From: UBA1479 sp038109305 | Lineage (GTDB): Bacteria > Pseudomonadota > Alphaproteobacteria > Rhodospirillales > Casp-alpha2 | Assembly (NCBI GenBank): GCA_038109305.1 | Contig: JAYNIR010000002.1 | Coordinates: 1-64,000, forward strand | DNA: 64,000 nucleotides | Direction of reading: 5' to 3' | Shown: piece after piece, positions 49,041-58,430 of the stretch | How positions within the stretch are numbered: the stretch's first letter is position 1 | Layout: each line of letters starts with the position of its first letter | Notes under the pieces: generated by a model | The model's database searches: none | What the model saw: only the letters and a program-made list of their open reading frames with translations | What the model was told of the DNA's origin: nothing | Translations under genes and position numbers: made by a program

Positions 49041-50165
49041 CTAAAACTCGATGACCTGGCGGACCGTGTGGCCTTCGTCCAGGTGGTCAAACGCTTCGTT
49101 GATCTGTTCAAGCGGAATGCGTTCGCAGATCAGCTTGTCGACCGGCAAGGCGCCCCGTTTGTACAAGTCGATGTAATGCGGAATGTCGCGCTCGGGCACG
49201 CAGCTGCCGAGGTAACTTCCTTTGATCGTGCGTTCTTCGGTTACCAGGTTCACGTGCTGCACGGAAAAATTCGTCGCCGGATGCGACAGGCCCGACGAAG
49301 TGGTCGTGCCGCCGCGCTTGGTGACGCGGTAGGCAAGTTCCATCGCCTCGACCTTGCCAACGCATTCGAACATGTACTCAAGCCCGCCGCCGGTGGCGTC
49401 GCGGACTTTTTCAACCACGTTGTTGTCGAGCGCGTTGAACACCTCATCGCAGCCGAGCTTTTTGCCCCAGTCGAGCTTGTCATCCAGCGCATCGATACCG
49501 ACGATGTGCCGTGCCCCCGCCATTTTGGCGCCCATGACGGCGGCCAATCCAGTGCCGCCCAGGCCGACGACGCCGACCGATGATCCCGGCGGCACCTTGG
49601 CCGTGTTCAGGATCGCGCCGACGCCGGTGATGACGGCGCAGGAAAACGTGCATGCAACGTCGAGTGGCAGGTTCTTGTCGATCTTTATGACGGACGACCG
49701 GTGCGACACCGCGTACTCGGCAAAGCAGCTAACGCCCGCCTGATGATAGAGTTTCTGGCCGTTTTTCGAGAGCCGCATGCCGCCGCCGAGCAAGGACCCG
49801 GCGCCGTTCGCCGCCGCCCCGGGCTCGCACAGGCTCGGGCGGCCTTCGCGGCACGGCTGGCACTTGCCGCAGCTCGGCAGAAAGGCGAAGACGATGTGGT
49901 CGCCCGGCGCCAGATCGGTGACGCCCGGCCCGACTTCCTCCACCACGCCCGACGCCTCGTGCCCCAAAACGATGGGCAGCGGCCGTTCGCGCACGCCGGC
50001 GACGACGCTCAGATCCGAGTGGCAGACCCCGGCCGCCGCCATTTTGACCAGAACCTCGTTTTCGCGAGGGCCGTCCAAATCCACTTCCTCGACCTTCACC
50101 GGCCTGGAATTGGCATAGGGCTTGGCGGCCCCAAGTTCATAAATGACGGCTGCTTTGGTTTTCAT
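49041..50165 (-). CDS. Zinc-dependent alcohol dehydrogenase
   Basis: A 374-residue medium-chain dehydrogenase. Catalytic zinc ligands are in AAGVCHSDLS and GHEASGVVEEVG, the structural zinc site in CGKCQPCREGRPSLC, and the NAD-binding motif is GVVGLGGTGLAAVMGA. It resembles class III / aryl or S-hydroxymethylglutathione-type dehydrogenases, but the substrate is uncertain. The ATG at 50165 has GGGAG upstream. It stands upstream of the SAF oxidoreductase. Confidence 0.92.
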   Translation of the reverse strand: MKTKAAVIYELGAAKPYANSRPVKVEEVDLDGPRENEVLVKMAAAGVCHSDLSVVAGVRERPLPIVLGHEASGVVEEVGPGVTDLAPGDHIVFAFLPSCGKCQPCREGRPSLCEPGAAANGAGSLLGGGMRLSKNGQKLYHQAGVSCFAEYAVSHRSSVIKIDKNLPLDVACTFSCAVITGVGAILNTAKVPPGSSVGVVGLGGTGLAAVMGAKMAGARHIVGIDALDDKLDWGKKLGCDEVFNALDNNVVEKVRDATGGGLEYMFECVGKVEAMELAYRVTKRGGTTTSSGLSHPATNFSVQHVNLVTEERTIKGSYLGSCVPERDIPHYIDLYKRGALPVDKLICERIPLEQINEAFDHLDEGHTVRQVIEF

Positions 50166-50314
50166 AAGTTCGCGGGCTCCCTGGATGGATGGTCGATTTT
50201 GCCGACACCTTAAAGTGAACGGTGGGCGCGGGAAAGACCCCCGTGGCATTCGCAGTGAAACCCGCTATAACCAAGGCAACAACCAAGCAAAGTCGAATTG
50301 GGGAGAAAACGATC

Positions 50315-51337
50315 ATGCTGAAAACCACCGTCGCCGGCAGCCTGCCGAAACCGTCGTGGCTGGCCGAGCCGGAAAAGCTCTGGGCGCCCTGGAAGCTTGA
50401 GGGCGACGAACTGTGGGAAGGTCAGTGCGACGCCGCGCTCAGCTGGATTAAAGTCCAGGAAGACGCCGGCATAGACATCGTTTCCGACGGCGAGCAGTTC
50501 CGGAAGCACTTCGTCCACGGATTTCTTGGATACGTCGACGGCATCGACTGGCAGAAAATGACCACCATGGGCATTCGCGACAACCGCTATGATGCCCAGG
50601 TGCCGACGGTGACCTCGAAGATCAAGCGGCGCGAACCGGCCCATTCAAAATCCGTCGCCTTCTGCCGGGAACATACCGACCGCGGCCTTAAGATCACTAT
50701 GCCGGGGCCGATGACCATCTGCGACACCATCGCAGACGAGGTCTACGGCAACCGCGCCGACATGGCCATGGCGTTTGCCGAGCTGTTGAACGACGAAGCA
50801 AAGGAATTGCAGACCTTGGGCGTCGACACCATTCAGTTCGACGAACCGGCCTTCAACGTCTTCATGAAGGACGTGGTCGGCTGGGGCGTTGCCGCACTCA
50901 ACCGGGCGCTCGAGGGCATTACCGTCAAGAAAGCCGTTCACATATGCTACGGATACGGGATCGAGGCCAACAATGAGTGGAAAAAGACGCTCGGGTCCGA
51001 ATGGCGGCAGTACGAAGAAACCTTCCCGGCGCTGAATGGCAGCGCCGTCGATCAGGTGTCCCTGGAATGCGCGGGCTCGCACGTGCCCATGTCGCTGATG
51101 AAGCTTCTGGACAAAAAGGAAGTCCTGGTCGGTTGCATCGACATCGCCAACTACGACGTGGAAACCCCGGATCAAGTCGCGGCGACGATCCGCGAGGCCA
51201 TGAATTACGTCGACGCCGAGCGCATCTATCCCTGCACCAACTGCGGGCTCGCCCCCTTCCCCCGCAAAACAGCGGAAGGCAAGCTGAAGTCGCTTGCCGC
51301 CGGGACGGCGATCGTCCGGAAGGAACTGGGCGCATAA
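50315..51337 (+). CDS. Cobalamin-independent methionine synthase II-like protein (MetE C-domain type)
   Basis: A 340-residue protein matching the C-terminal barrel of MetE. Zinc-site residues appear in KAVHICYGYG and IYPCTNCGLAPFPRKTA. MetE proper is about twice as long and transfers methyl from methyltetrahydrofolate to homocysteine. Short homologues often act on other methyl donors. GGGGAG lies about ten bases before the ATG. The methyltransferase downstream is on the same strand. Confidence 0.88.
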   Translation: MLKTTVAGSLPKPSWLAEPEKLWAPWKLEGDELWEGQCDAALSWIKVQEDAGIDIVSDGEQFRKHFVHGFLGYVDGIDWQKMTTMGIRDNRYDAQVPTVTSKIKRREPAHSKSVAFCREHTDRGLKITMPGPMTICDTIADEVYGNRADMAMAFAELLNDEAKELQTLGVDTIQFDEPAFNVFMKDVVGWGVAALNRALEGITVKKAVHICYGYGIEANNEWKKTLGSEWRQYEETFPALNGSAVDQVSLECAGSHVPMSLMKLLDKKEVLVGCIDIANYDVETPDQVAATIREAMNYVDAERIYPCTNCGLAPFPRKTAEGKLKSLAAGTAIVRKELGA

Positions 51338-51401
51338 CCGCCCGCCCTTTCGGCATTTCGGCAATCTCACAGTGAAGCGACCCGGACTCGGACCCACGAC
51401 C

Positions 51402-51620
51402 ATGCGCTTTATCGTCGATTTCAAACAGGCAGAAAACGATAAGGTTGAAATTTTTTATCGTTCGGTCGCCCGCGTTTTTGAAGTCATCCGCATGTTCATG
51501 GCGACCTTCGACCAGAACGACGACTGCGTGCCGGAAATCCGCGCTGAAGACCGCGCCTTTGAAACCTACACCTTGTTGGGCGCATTCAAGGAATGCGTGG
51601 CGCAGGAACGGCAGCTCTAG
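51402..51620 (+). CDS. Small protein or N-terminal part of a TAG-interrupted methyltransferase gene
   Basis: The 72-residue frame starts MRFIVDFKQAENDKVEIF and ends at TAG 51618-51620. The same frame then continues without interruption into the methyltransferase that follows. It could be a separate small gene, or the first part of one longer protein. Its helical sequence does not match a family I know. Confidence 0.5.
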   Translation: MRFIVDFKQAENDKVEIFYRSVARVFEVIRMFMATFDQNDDCVPEIRAEDRAFETYTLLGAFKECVAQERQL

Positions 51621-51635
51621 GGATCGACGGCCAAA

Positions 51636-52709
51636 GTGGACATCGTCGCCGCAACGGGTGCAACCGCTTTTTCGGACGGCGACCTATCCATTGATCCCGA
51701 CCAGGCCCACACCACGGACGACCTGTTCCGCATGTATCGAGGCGCGCAAGCGCGTCTGGCGACAGCCTATGAACAGGAACGCGTCACCGACAATTACGAC
51801 GCCGACATCGTCGCGCTCGCCTTTTCCAATGCGGAAAAGGTCGGGTCCAGCGATCCGGACACGGACCGCGAACAGATCGCTTTCATTTCTTCCGAAGGCA
51901 ATGAGGTCGTCAGCGTCCTCGACGTCGGATGCAGCGCCGGTATTTTGTATGACCAATTACGCCGCCATTGCCTTTTGACGGGGCGGCCCTTGCCGCATTA
52001 TACGGGCGTCGATTTTTCGCGCAGCCAGATCGAGCGCGCCCGGCGCAAATACCCCCACGCGTTTTTCCGCACCGGTGACGCCGCAGACCTTCGCTTTCCC
52101 GACAACGCCTTCGACATCGTCGTCAGCTACAGCGTTTTGTCGTTTCTGCCGCAGGATCGAGTCGTGCCGGCGCTTGGCGAACTGCTTCGCGTCGGGCGCA
52201 AGGGCGCGATCACGTCGCTGATCTGCCGGGACGACACCATGCCTTTTCCGGGCGAGCCGGAAGTTTCGTTGACTTACTGGGGCGAAGATTACCCGATTAC
52301 GACCTATGCGCCGGAATTCGCCGAAGTCCAGCCGGTGGCCGCCGCATCCGGCAATATCGAGGTGATCGCGGAAGATACGATGCAGGTGATTCTGCCCAAC
52401 GGGCGGGAGGCGACGGTCGATGTGACCGATGCGCGGTTGCCGTGGCTGCGCGCGTATCTGGATCAGATCCCGGCACTTTTGGCGCCGGAACACGGCGGGG
52501 TTGAAAACGTCCCACGCGACCGCGTTGTCGAAACCATGAAACCGGGCGGCGCGATCAAGGCCGGACCGAACGCGGAATTCCGGATGGAGCCGAGACACGT
52601 CTGGTATCCATACAAGAACGTCAAGATCGCGCCCAAGGGATGGCAATGGGCGCCGGACGGCCCCCTGCCCGACGCCTACCGGACCGTTCAGGTCGCCCCG
52701 AACCCTTAG
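51636..52709 (+). CDS. Class I SAM-dependent methyltransferase
   Basis: From the GTG at 51636 it has 357 residues. SAM motif I is VVSVLDVGCSAGILYDQL near residue 88-105, followed by HYTGVDFSRSQIERARRKY and the DNAFDIVVSYSVLSFL post-motif. The methyl acceptor is unknown. The start is uncertain: the frame is open back to the preceding TAG, and before that to 51402. It lies downstream of the MetE-like gene, so a link to one-carbon metabolism is possible. Confidence 0.85.
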   Translation: MDIVAATGATAFSDGDLSIDPDQAHTTDDLFRMYRGAQARLATAYEQERVTDNYDADIVALAFSNAEKVGSSDPDTDREQIAFISSEGNEVVSVLDVGCSAGILYDQLRRHCLLTGRPLPHYTGVDFSRSQIERARRKYPHAFFRTGDAADLRFPDNAFDIVVSYSVLSFLPQDRVVPALGELLRVGRKGAITSLICRDDTMPFPGEPEVSLTYWGEDYPITTYAPEFAEVQPVAAASGNIEVIAEDTMQVILPNGREATVDVTDARLPWLRAYLDQIPALLAPEHGGVENVPRDRVVETMKPGGAIKAGPNAEFRMEPRHVWYPYKNVKIAPKGWQWAPDGPLPDAYRTVQVAPNP

Positions 52710-52830
52710 AGCCCCCGGGCTTTCTTGTCCTGTCCGGAACAGGTTTTGTCCCGGACGGACCGCTTGCGTCCGGCGCGGTCAGGTCGTAAACCATCCATCC
52801 AGCATTCATTTGTTCCAGGGAGCCTTTGTC

Positions 52831-54552
52831 ATGGCCAAGAAGTTTGACAAATCTAAGATGCCGTCCCGCTACACCAGCCAGGGGCCGAAATCCGCGCCGC
52901 ACCGGTCTTACTACTACGCCATGGGCATGACGGAGGAAGAGATCGACCAGCCCTTCGTCGGCGTCGCCACCTGCTGGAACGAGGCCGCCCCCTGCAACAT
53001 CGCGCTGTCGCGCCAGGCTCAGGCGGTCAAAAAAGGCGTCAAGGCGGCGTCGGGCACGCCCCGCGAATTCACCACCATCACCGTGACGGACGGCATCGCC
53101 ATGGGCCACCAGGGCATGAAGTCGTCCCTGGCGAGCCGCGAGGTGATCGCGGATTCCGTCGAACTGACCATGCGCGGCCATTGCTACGACGCCATGGTGA
53201 CGCTCGCGGGATGCGACAAGTCGCTCCCCGGCATGATGATGGTCATGCTGCGGTTGAACGTGCCCAGCGTGTTCATGTACGGCGGATCGATCCTGCCCGG
53301 TAAATTCAAAGGCAAGGACGTGACCGTCATCGACGTGTTCGAAGCCGTCGGCGCCAACGCGTCGGGCGCCATGTCTGATGACGACCTGCACGAATTGGAA
53401 TGCGTCGCTTGCCCGTCCGCAGGCTCCTGCGGTGGCCAGTTCACGGCCAACACCATGGCCTGCGTGTCGGAGGCCATCGGCCTGGCGCTGCCCGGCTCCG
53501 CCGGCGCCCCGGCTCCTTATGAAACGCGGGACGAATACGCCGAGGCGTCGGGCCGCGCGGTCATGGACCTGATCGCGAAAGACCTGCGCCCCCGCGACAT
53601 CGTCACCAAAAAATCGTTCGAAAACGCCGCCCGCATCGTCGCGGCATCCGGCGGGTCGACCAACGCCGGCCTGCACCTGCCGGCCATGGCGCACGAATGC
53701 GGCATCGATTTCTCGCTGGCCGACGTGTGCGACATCTTCAAATCCACCCCCTACATCGCCGACCTGAAGCCGGGCGGCAAATACGTCGCCAAGGACATGT
53801 ACGACGTCGGCGGCGTGCCGGTGCTGATGAAGGCGCTGCTGGACAGCGGCTACCTTCACGGCGACTGCATGACCGTCACCGGCAAGACCATCGAAGAAAA
53901 CCTGAAAGACGTGAAGTTCCCGACCGATCAGGACGTGATCTATCCGGTCTCCAAGGCCATCACGCCCACCGGCGGGGTTGTTGGCCTTAAGGGCTCCCTC
54001 GCCCCCGAGGGCGCCATCGTCAAGGTCGCGGGCTTGCACAGCCTGCAATTCACCGGCACCGCTAAGTGTTTTGATTGCGAGGAAGACGCGCTCGAAGCCG
54101 TCCTTAAACAAAAAATCCGTGAAGGCGACGTGGTGATCATCCGCTATGAAGGCCCGAAAGGCGGCCCCGGCATGCGGGAGATGCTATCGACCACCTCCGC
54201 AATTTACGGTCAGGGGCTGGGCGAAAAGGTCGCGCTCATCACCGATGGCCGATTTTCCGGCGCGACCCGCGGTTTCTGCATCGGCCATGTCGGGCCGGAA
54301 GCGGCCGTCGGCGGGCCCATCGGCCTGCTGAAAGACGGCGACGTGATCAAGATCGACGCCGACAAGGGAACGTTGGATGTGGACCTCTCTGCATCCGAAC
54401 TGGAAGCCCGCAAAAAGGCGTGGAAGCCCCGCAAACACGATTATCAGTCGGGCGTGTTGTGGAAATACGCGCAGACCGTGGGCCCCGCCTGCGACGGCGC
54501 TGTCACCCATCCGGGCGCCAAGGCGGAAACGCACGTTTACGCCGACATTTAG
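52831..54552 (+). CDS. ilvD: Dihydroxy-acid dehydratase
   Basis: IlvD makes the 2-keto acids of valine and isoleucine synthesis with an Fe-S cluster. The 573-residue protein has cluster cysteines in VATCWNEAAPCN, LAGCDKSLPGM and CPSAGSCGGQFTAN, and the C-terminal ITDGRFSGATRG. AGGGAG lies ten bases before the ATG. Related sugar-acid dehydratases share this fold, but the motifs and length fit IlvD. An inverted repeat follows the stop. Confidence 0.94.
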   Translation: MAKKFDKSKMPSRYTSQGPKSAPHRSYYYAMGMTEEEIDQPFVGVATCWNEAAPCNIALSRQAQAVKKGVKAASGTPREFTTITVTDGIAMGHQGMKSSLASREVIADSVELTMRGHCYDAMVTLAGCDKSLPGMMMVMLRLNVPSVFMYGGSILPGKFKGKDVTVIDVFEAVGANASGAMSDDDLHELECVACPSAGSCGGQFTANTMACVSEAIGLALPGSAGAPAPYETRDEYAEASGRAVMDLIAKDLRPRDIVTKKSFENAARIVAASGGSTNAGLHLPAMAHECGIDFSLADVCDIFKSTPYIADLKPGGKYVAKDMYDVGGVPVLMKALLDSGYLHGDCMTVTGKTIEENLKDVKFPTDQDVIYPVSKAITPTGGVVGLKGSLAPEGAIVKVAGLHSLQFTGTAKCFDCEEDALEAVLKQKIREGDVVIIRYEGPKGGPGMREMLSTTSAIYGQGLGEKVALITDGRFSGATRGFCIGHVGPEAAVGGPIGLLKDGDVIKIDADKGTLDVDLSASELEARKKAWKPRKHDYQSGVLWKYAQTVGPACDGAVTHPGAKAETHVYADI

Positions 54553-54557
54553 GTCAA

Positions 54558-54580
54558 AATTGCTGACAAAGTGAGCAATT
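54558..54580. repeat. AATTGCT/AGCAATT inverted repeat
   Basis: Seven-base arms at 54558-54564 and 54574-54580 flank nine bases. It lies a few bases after the ilvD stop and before a 59-residue gene. With no T-run it looks more like an operator or weak terminator than a strong stop. Confidence 0.4.
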
Positions 54581-54661
54581 GAACCAATCCCTTGTTCGGA
54601 TGTAAAAGATTCATGGTCCTCCGGTCACCCAGCGGGCCTTCAACCGACGAGAGGATCGGCC

Positions 54662-54841
54662 ATGTCCGACGCCAAGGCTTTTGATCTGAACCGCCGCGAA
54701 CACGTGCGGAAGGATTCCGGCGTGACCGCCACGGTCATGGTCGGCGACGCCGTCTGCAAGTGCAAGGTCGAGGCCAAACTCGCGGCCATCCTGCGTGACA
54801 TCGAGGACCTGCGGGAAACGCCGTTTCCGAGCGCGGCATAA
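54662..54841 (+). CDS. Small hypothetical protein, 59 aa
   Basis: The frame MSDAKAFDLNRREHVRKD to FPSAA and TAA has GAGAGGA eight bases upstream of its ATG and GC-rich codon use. The first half (RREHVRKDSGVTATVMVGDAV) recalls the start of PilZ-like domains but is too short to be one. The second half is a likely helix. It has no signal peptide. Confidence 0.55.
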   Translation: MSDAKAFDLNRREHVRKDSGVTATVMVGDAVCKCKVEAKLAAILRDIEDLRETPFPSAA

Positions 54842-54989
54842 CGTCGGAAAAAACGCCTGACAGCCGGTCTTCTCTGGCGCCCGAAAGTCGGGCGGGCGCA
54901 TCCGCGCCCTTGGCTCTGGGCCAGCCCTGCGGTTTGGAGTTCCGCCAAGACACCCGCAGGCCGACCAAGTCAGCCGCTGCGGGCTATAC

Positions 54990-55628
54990 TCAGGCTTCAA
55001 ACGGTTTCGGCGGGCCCGCCATCGGCCCGCGCGGGGTCGCGCCCAGGTAGGCCTTGTCGACGGCGTCGCGGGTTTTCTTCAGTTTCTTTTCGAGGAGCTT
55101 TTCCTCTTTCTCGAGCGCGCGTTCCAAGCCCTTGATCCGCTTGTTCAGGTTTTCAATGTTGGCGAGGCGCTCCGTGCGCAGTTCCGCATCCTTCTTGCGC
55201 CGCCATTTCTTGAACCGCCATTCCCCCGCGATTAACAACAGCATAATCCCCGCCCCGCCGCAGACAATGGCGCCGATAAGGTAGGTGGTCTTGTGGAGGC
55301 TGACCGCCGTACCCCAGAAGCCGATCGTCGTCAGACACGCCGCCGACATAAACAGCAGCCGCCGGGTCACCGGATCGTCTTTCTGGATTTCGTTCTGGGC
55401 GGCGGCAATGGCGATGGCGATTTCCGATTTCGCCATGGCCTGCCATTTCTTGAACGACATGCCTTCGTCGATGGTGCGGCCGTCGCGGATGAATTGCTCC
55501 AGCCGCATAATGATGTATTCCGCGCGCTCTTCCGGCGTCAGGTTGTAGGGCATCCTGGAGTGGATGTCGTCGTCCAGGCCCGGCTTTTCCGACCGGGCGT
55601 TGTCGGTGATGTTGCTCATGTCGGCCAT
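54990..55628 (-). CDS. Hypothetical membrane protein with coiled coil
   Basis: A 212-residue protein with two close membrane segments near residues 90-140 (LLFMSAACLTTIGFWG, LIGAIVCGGAGIMLLLIAGE), a basic patch and a charged coiled coil (LNKRIKGLERALEKEEKLLEKKLKK). The N-terminal 80 residues are soluble and helical. No family is recognised. It lies upstream of no obvious partner; mscS is on the same strand about 100 bases away. Confidence 0.6.
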   Translation of the reverse strand: MADMSNITDNARSEKPGLDDDIHSRMPYNLTPEERAEYIIMRLEQFIRDGRTIDEGMSFKKWQAMAKSEIAIAIAAAQNEIQKDDPVTRRLLFMSAACLTTIGFWGTAVSLHKTTYLIGAIVCGGAGIMLLLIAGEWRFKKWRRKKDAELRTERLANIENLNKRIKGLERALEKEEKLLEKKLKKTRDAVDKAYLGATPRGPMAGPPKPFEA

Positions 55629-55731
55629 ATCGGTCTCAGGGGTGAAACTGTCCCAAGACCAGCCTAGTTTACCACGGTTAACGGGTGGTTACCCGGTCAG
55701 CGTCGCCCCTGCCCAACCGTACCTTTCCAGC

Positions 55732-56586
55732 TTAGCCGGCCTGGTGCACGTGGACGTCCTGCTGCGGGAACGGAATGGTGAAGCCTGCGGCCTCAAGCCC
55801 CAGTTTGACGGCCTTGTTGGTGTCGAACAAGACGTGCCAGTAATCGCCGCCATTGACCCAAAAGCGCATGTTGATGTCGATGGAGCTGGCCGCCATGGCC
55901 ATGACCATTGTGGCCGGGGCCGGGTCTTTCAGCACCCGAGCGTCGGCTTCCATGATGCCCTGCAAGACCTTTTGCGCTCCCGAAACATCGTCGCTGTAGG
56001 AAATGGACGCCGGAATGTCTATGCGCCGCGTCGCGTTGCGGGAAAAGTTGGTGATGGCCGAACCCCAGACGGACGAGTTGGGCAGCGCCTTGAAAATACC
56101 GTCGCTGGTTTTGAGTTCCGTCGTGAACAGGCCGATTTCCTGGACCGTGCCCGCCTGCCCGGCGGCGTCGATGAAATCGCCGATCTTGAACGGACGCAGC
56201 GCCAGCAACATGACGCCGGCGGCGACGTTCTGCAACGTCCCCTGCAAGGCCAGGCCGATGGCCAGGCCGGCGGCGCCCACAACCGCGATGATGGAGGCCG
56301 TCTGCACCCCGAACTGGTTCAGCACCGCGATTAGGACAAAGGCGAGAACGACGTATTTGACGATATTGGACAGGAACGGCACTAGGGTCGCGTCGATCGC
56401 CTTGACCCGGCCTAGCGCCTTGACCGTCGCCGCCCTGGCCCATCCGGCGATCCGCGAGCCGACGATCAGGATAACGACGGCACCGATGACGCTTAAGCCG
56501 TATTCCGTGCCGATGTCGACCACCGCCTGAATGACGGCCTCGATGGTCTTTTGCGCCTGGGTAATCTGGTCTGCTGTTTTGTCCAT
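55732..56586 (-). CDS. Small-conductance mechanosensitive channel (MscS family)
   Basis: A 284-residue inner-membrane channel that opens under tension to release solutes. TM3 and the following beta domain are visible: IIAVVGAAGLAIGLALQGTLQNVAAGVMLLALRPFKIGDFI. Gly/Ala packing in the pore helix fits MscS. One to three membrane segments precede it. The protein is complete for the short form. Confidence 0.93.
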   Translation of the reverse strand: MDKTADQITQAQKTIEAVIQAVVDIGTEYGLSVIGAVVILIVGSRIAGWARAATVKALGRVKAIDATLVPFLSNIVKYVVLAFVLIAVLNQFGVQTASIIAVVGAAGLAIGLALQGTLQNVAAGVMLLALRPFKIGDFIDAAGQAGTVQEIGLFTTELKTSDGIFKALPNSSVWGSAITNFSRNATRRIDIPASISYSDDVSGAQKVLQGIMEADARVLKDPAPATMVMAMAASSIDINMRFWVNGGDYWHVLFDTNKAVKLGLEAAGFTIPFPQQDVHVHQAG

Positions 56587-56803
56587 GACCGTATCCTCGT
56601 CAAGGGGTTGGCGGGCGGATTATGGAAAGGAAAACCCCGGCGCTCAAGCCTTCATTGCCGTTGCGAGATGCGGCGAAGGGGGGCCCATGGGGCGGGACCA
56701 TTTTAAACTAATAGTAATGTGACTTTACAATTTTATCGGCCCTATATTTTTTATATGATTTTGGCCTGAGGGAGGACAACAAATCATCATAGGGAACTGA
56801 AAC

Positions 56804-57118
56804 ATGAATAGATTCAAATTGCTGATCATCCTACCGGCTGCCTTAGGTGCGGCCGCGCTTTCGGGCCCACCGGCCGCCGCTGACATGGCGTCCTCGGCCG
56901 TCCTTGCCCACACCTGCTTTTCCTGCCACGGCCCGGGCGGCCGCAGCGCCGGCGCCATGCCGTCCATCGATGGCAAGCCCGCGAAGCTGATCGAACTGAA
57001 CCTCAAGGACTTCCGCGACGGGAAGAGAGAGTCCACCGTCATGCAGCGCATCGCCAAGGGGTTTACGGACGTCGAGATCAAGGCGATTTCCGAATACCTG
57101 GCCAAGACCGCGAAATAA
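56804..57118 (+). CDS. fccA: Small cytochrome c, likely sulfide dehydrogenase cytochrome subunit
   Basis: A 104-residue exported c-type cytochrome with signal peptide (LLIILPAALGAAALSGPPAAAD) and haem motif CFSCH at residues 38-42. Sixth-ligand methionine could be in GAMPSID or TVMQRI. It ends 10 bases before the FAD subunit gene, which points to flavocytochrome c sulfide dehydrogenase. It is smaller than the two-haem FccA of purple bacteria, so it is the single-haem type. The upstream 100 bases are AT-rich and probably carry the promoter. Confidence 0.85.
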   Translation: MNRFKLLIILPAALGAAALSGPPAAADMASSAVLAHTCFSCHGPGGRSAGAMPSIDGKPAKLIELNLKDFRDGKRESTVMQRIAKGFTDVEIKAISEYLAKTAK

Positions 57119-57128
57119 GGGAGGCGAC

Positions 57129-58409
57129 ATGAGCACGATTTCAAGAAGGACCTTTAACCGCCTCGTCGCGGCATCCGGTGCGGTCGCGGCGGCGAGCCTG
57201 GCCGCGCCCGGCATCGTCCGCGCCGCGGGCTCGCGCGTCGTCGTAATCGGTGGCGGTTTCGGCGGCGCCACGGCGGCCCGGTACCTGAAAAAGTTTGATC
57301 CGTCCATCAACGTGACGCTGGTAGAACCGAGCACCACTTACCTCACCTGCCCGTTTTCGAACACGATCCTGGGCGGCCTGCACCCGATGTCGTTCCTGCA
57401 GCAGAACTTCAATAGCCACAAGGCATTGGGCGTCACGATGATCCACGATCTGGCGGTCAAGGTCGACGCCGCCAAAAAACAGGTAACCCTGGCATCGGGC
57501 AAGACCCTCGCGTTCGATCGCTGCGTCGTTTCACCCGGCATCGACTTCAAGTGGGGTGCCGTTAAGGGTGCGGATCAGGCGATCATCGAGAAAATCCCGC
57601 ATGCCTGGAAGGCCGGGCCGCAGACGTCGCTTCTGCGAAAGCAGTTGGAAGCCATGAAGGACGGCGGCACGTTCCTCATATCGCCGCCGCCGAACCCGTT
57701 TCGCTGCCCGCCGGGCCCGGGCGAACGGATCAGTATGGTCGCCCACTACCTGAAACAGCACAAACCCAAGTCGAAGATCGTCGTCCTCGACCCGAAAAAG
57801 AGCTTCTCCAAACAGGGCCTGTTCCTGGAAGGATGGAAAAAGCTTTATCCGGGGATGATCGAGTACCGCAACATCGACAAAGACGGCACGGTCCGCGAAG
57901 TGCTTGCCGACAAGAAGACGCTGATCACCGACTTCGGCGAAGTCAAAGGCGACGTCATCAACTTCATCCCGCCGCAGAAAGCGGGCGCCATCGCCCATCA
58001 GGCGGGGCTGGCCGACGCATCCGGCTGGTGCCCGGTGGATCACCGGACTTTTGAATCGACGATCCACGAGAGCGTTCACGTCATCGGCGATGCCTCGATC
58101 GCCTCGCCTATGCCGAAGTCGGGCTTTTCCGCCTCGACCCAGGCCAAAGTCTGCGCCGCGGCCATCGCCGAAATGCTTAGAGGCAACGCGCCCGGCACGC
58201 CGAAGTTCGTCAACACCTGCTACAGCCTCGTCGGGCCGGACTACGGCATTTCCGTCGCGGCTGTTTACGGGTTCGACGGACAGAAGATCGTTTCGATCAA
58301 GGGCGCGGGGGGGCTGAGCCCGTCGGGCTCGGCCGACGACTTCCACCAGCGCGAGGCGCTTTACGCCGACGGCTGGTACCGGTCCATCACCAAGGACATC
58401 TGGGGTTAA
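57129..58409 (+). CDS. fccB: Sulfide dehydrogenase flavoprotein subunit
   Basis: FccB oxidises sulfide to sulfur or polysulfide in the periplasm and passes electrons to the cytochrome subunit. The 426-residue protein has a Tat signal (ISRRTFNRLVAAS), FAD motif VVVIGGGFGGATAARYL, Cys74 in YLTCPFSNT where FAD attaches covalently in FccB, and the redox cysteines Cys193 (PNPFRCPPGPGER) and Cys364 (FVNTCYSLVGPDYG). GGGAGG lies before the ATG. It depends on the Tat system encoded at 32.5-34.2 kb. Confidence 0.93.
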   Translation: MSTISRRTFNRLVAASGAVAAASLAAPGIVRAAGSRVVVIGGGFGGATAARYLKKFDPSINVTLVEPSTTYLTCPFSNTILGGLHPMSFLQQNFNSHKALGVTMIHDLAVKVDAAKKQVTLASGKTLAFDRCVVSPGIDFKWGAVKGADQAIIEKIPHAWKAGPQTSLLRKQLEAMKDGGTFLISPPPNPFRCPPGPGERISMVAHYLKQHKPKSKIVVLDPKKSFSKQGLFLEGWKKLYPGMIEYRNIDKDGTVREVLADKKTLITDFGEVKGDVINFIPPQKAGAIAHQAGLADASGWCPVDHRTFESTIHESVHVIGDASIASPMPKSGFSASTQAKVCAAAIAEMLRGNAPGTPKFVNTCYSLVGPDYGISVAAVYGFDGQKIVSIKGAGGLSPSGSADDFHQREALYADGWYRSITKDIWG

Positions 58410-58430
58410 GGTTTCTTCCGACCCAGGTTT

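Noticed and set aside
52621..54111. 496-codon minus-strand frame
   Set aside because: Antisense to ilvD, which has full motif support. The frame is a by-product of high GC.
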